Shown here one piece after another: positions 23,829-24,734 of a stretch of 24,734 nt of DNA; the first letter of the stretch is position 1, and every line of letters begins with the position of its first letter. The DNA is from JABMRP01 sp964444795 (GTDB lineage: Bacteria > Planctomycetota > Planctomycetia > Pirellulales > Thermoguttaceae), in the NCBI GenBank assembly GCA_964444795.1, contig CAYUIQ010000129.1, positions 1 through 24,734 of the forward strand, written 5' to 3'. The position numbers and the translations under genes were made by a program. Under the pieces are notes generated by a model that had not been told where the DNA came from, searched no databases, and worked only from the letters and a program-made list of their open reading frames with translations.

Positions 23829-24710
23829 TTACTCCGCCGGAACTAGGACCACGCGGAAGCCGGAATACTGGCTCAGGTTTCTCCTCGCATACCGAAAGCG
23901 ATTCGCCGACCGACAGTTCTGTGCGGGGTAGCGCAAACAGCCGCCGCGAGCTACGTGGCCCGAGCCCGATGCAGGTCCCGTGGGGTCGGCCGCCGGGGAA
24001 TTCTTGTAGTAATCCTTACCGTACCAGTCCTGGCACCACTCGTAAACGTTGCCGTGCATATCGTATATACCCCAGGCGTTTGCACGCTTCGAGCCCACTC
24101 GGTAGGCGTACTTCTCGCCAACGTCCTTCGCGTTTCCGTCGTACAACGCATAGGCACCAAGCTCCGACGCGTCATCACCAAAGCTATACCGTGTCTTGCT
24201 ACCCGCTCGGCATGCATACTCCCATTCCGCCTCCGTGGGTAACCGATACGTGCGTCCTTCTTTCGACGAGAGCTTCCGGCAGAACTCTCGTGCTTCCTTC
24301 CAGCGTACACACGTCGCCGGATACTCCGGTCCCTCTTTCACATTCGTTATGCCGATGTTCTTTTAGCTCCAAGGCTTCCATCCCATCACCTTCTCGTACT
24401 GCTGCTGAGTCAGCTCGTATACACCCAAGTAAAACGGTCTGGTAATCTGTACCCGATGTTGCGGGTGTTCGTCCTTCAGCCACTCCGCTTTGGTGCCAAA
24501 AGCCTTTGCCACCGCCTCGGCCGATTCGTGACTGCCCATCGTGAACTCGCCAGCCGGAATCAGCACCATCTTCATCGTCACGTCGTCGCCAAGGTCAACG
24601 GTGATTTCTTTCGGGGGTTTGTCACCTTCGCCGGCAGCGGAAGAGTGAACTCCGATGCACGGGACCAACAGTACGGCAGCGACGATGCCCGAGACTATCC
24701 GAGATGCCAT
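23829..24710 (-). pseudogene. SUMF1/FGE-domain protein gene interrupted by an in-frame TAA
   Basis: The ATG at 24710, with a strong Shine-Dalgarno (AGGAGGG) seven bases upstream, opens an exported protein (signal peptide about residues 1-26, MASRIVSGIVAAVLLVPCIG...) that enters a SUMF1 domain: MVLIPAGEFTMGSHES, HRVQITRPFYLGVYELTQQQYEKVMGWKPWS. A TAA at 24365-24363 follows. The same frame continues KNIGITNVKEGPEYPATCVRW, then the core RTYRLPTEAEWEYACRAG, DMHGNVYEWCQDWYG and the end YSGFRVVLVPAE, stopping at 23829. With the stop read through, the protein is 293 codons, a normal length. The downstream GTG at 24341 has no good ribosome site. The family includes the formylglycine-generating enzyme that activates sulfatases, but the C-terminal cysteines here (GGC...NC, seven residues apart) do not match that enzyme's close pair, so it was probably a different SUMF1 protein. 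A nonsense mutation or a sequence error are both possible. Confidence 0.8.
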
Positions 24711-24734
24711 GGGATGCCCTCCTGAGTATGCGGG

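Noticed and set aside
24199..24483. A separate minus-strand frame overlapping the TAA in the SUMF1 gene
   Set aside because: It is in another frame with no SUMF1 motifs. It does not offer a frameshift bypass because both halves of the domain are in the same frame.
10197..24710. A dedicated sulfatase plus formylglycine-generating-enzyme unit
   Set aside because: The sulfatase and the SUMF1 gene are more than 11 kb apart on opposite strands, the SUMF1 gene is interrupted, and its C-terminal cysteines do not match the generating enzyme.

Overview
The window looks like a chromosomal segment from a planctomycete, probably of the Pirellulales type. The marker families are a BBP7-type outer-membrane beta-barrel, a DUF1559 protein with a prepilin-type N-terminus followed by its usual small lipoprotein, a secreted sulfatase, a sialidase, a DUF1080 (3-keto-disaccharide hydrolase) protein, a SUMF1-domain protein, and many GTG/TTG starts behind good Shine-Dalgarno sites. 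The DNA is GC-rich. Nearly all long overlapping or antisense reading frames are shadows of real genes. No tRNA, rRNA, CRISPR array, intact insertion sequence, prophage or replication origin was recognised.

Layout. 1-2,420: the tail of an unknown gene, an untranslated stretch, a BBP7-like beta-barrel gene (+) and a 61-codon minus-strand gene. 2,422-5,859 (-): one polypeptide joining a fatty-acyl-AMP ligase, an acyl carrier protein and a PLP-dependent alpha-oxoamine synthase. 6,359-8,419 (+): a clear promoter, a zinc-ribbon protein with an ETP repeat, and a secreted sialidase. 8,514-9,746 (-): a zinc-ribbon membrane protein and an alpha/beta hydrolase carrying a membrane hairpin, preceded by a frameshifted gene remnant. 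10,102-14,309 (+): a sulfatase with a C-terminal LamG-like domain, then a membrane-anchored coiled-coil/TPR protein. 14,334-17,367 (-): an Eco57I-type adenine methylase with a REP-like palindrome inside its coding sequence, and a secreted double YHS-like metal-binding protein. 17,897-22,200 (+): an HDOD / hybrid-histidine-kinase pair, then the DUF1559 protein and a lipoprotein. 22,201-23,005: mostly non-coding, with a very strong hairpin and one candidate 44-aa basic protein. 23,006-24,710 (-): a DUF1080 protein and a SUMF1-domain gene interrupted by an in-frame TAA.

How the genes may work together. The sialidase, sulfatase, DUF1080 protein and SUMF1 gene fit the planctomycete habit of degrading sulfated or sialylated polysaccharides outside the cytoplasm, but they are scattered rather than forming one locus. 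The HDOD protein and hybrid kinase are almost certainly co-transcribed (7 bases apart) and probably form one signalling unit. The most distinctive biochemical gene is the fused ligase-carrier-oxoamine synthase. It contains in one chain all that is needed to activate a fatty acid, load it on a carrier and condense it with an amino acid to an alpha-aminoketone, so it may make a sphingoid-like lipid or a small acyl-aminoketone. Product and substrate cannot be read from the sequence.

All calls rest on reading the sequence by eye, without database searches. Promoter and terminator calls are pattern matches only.
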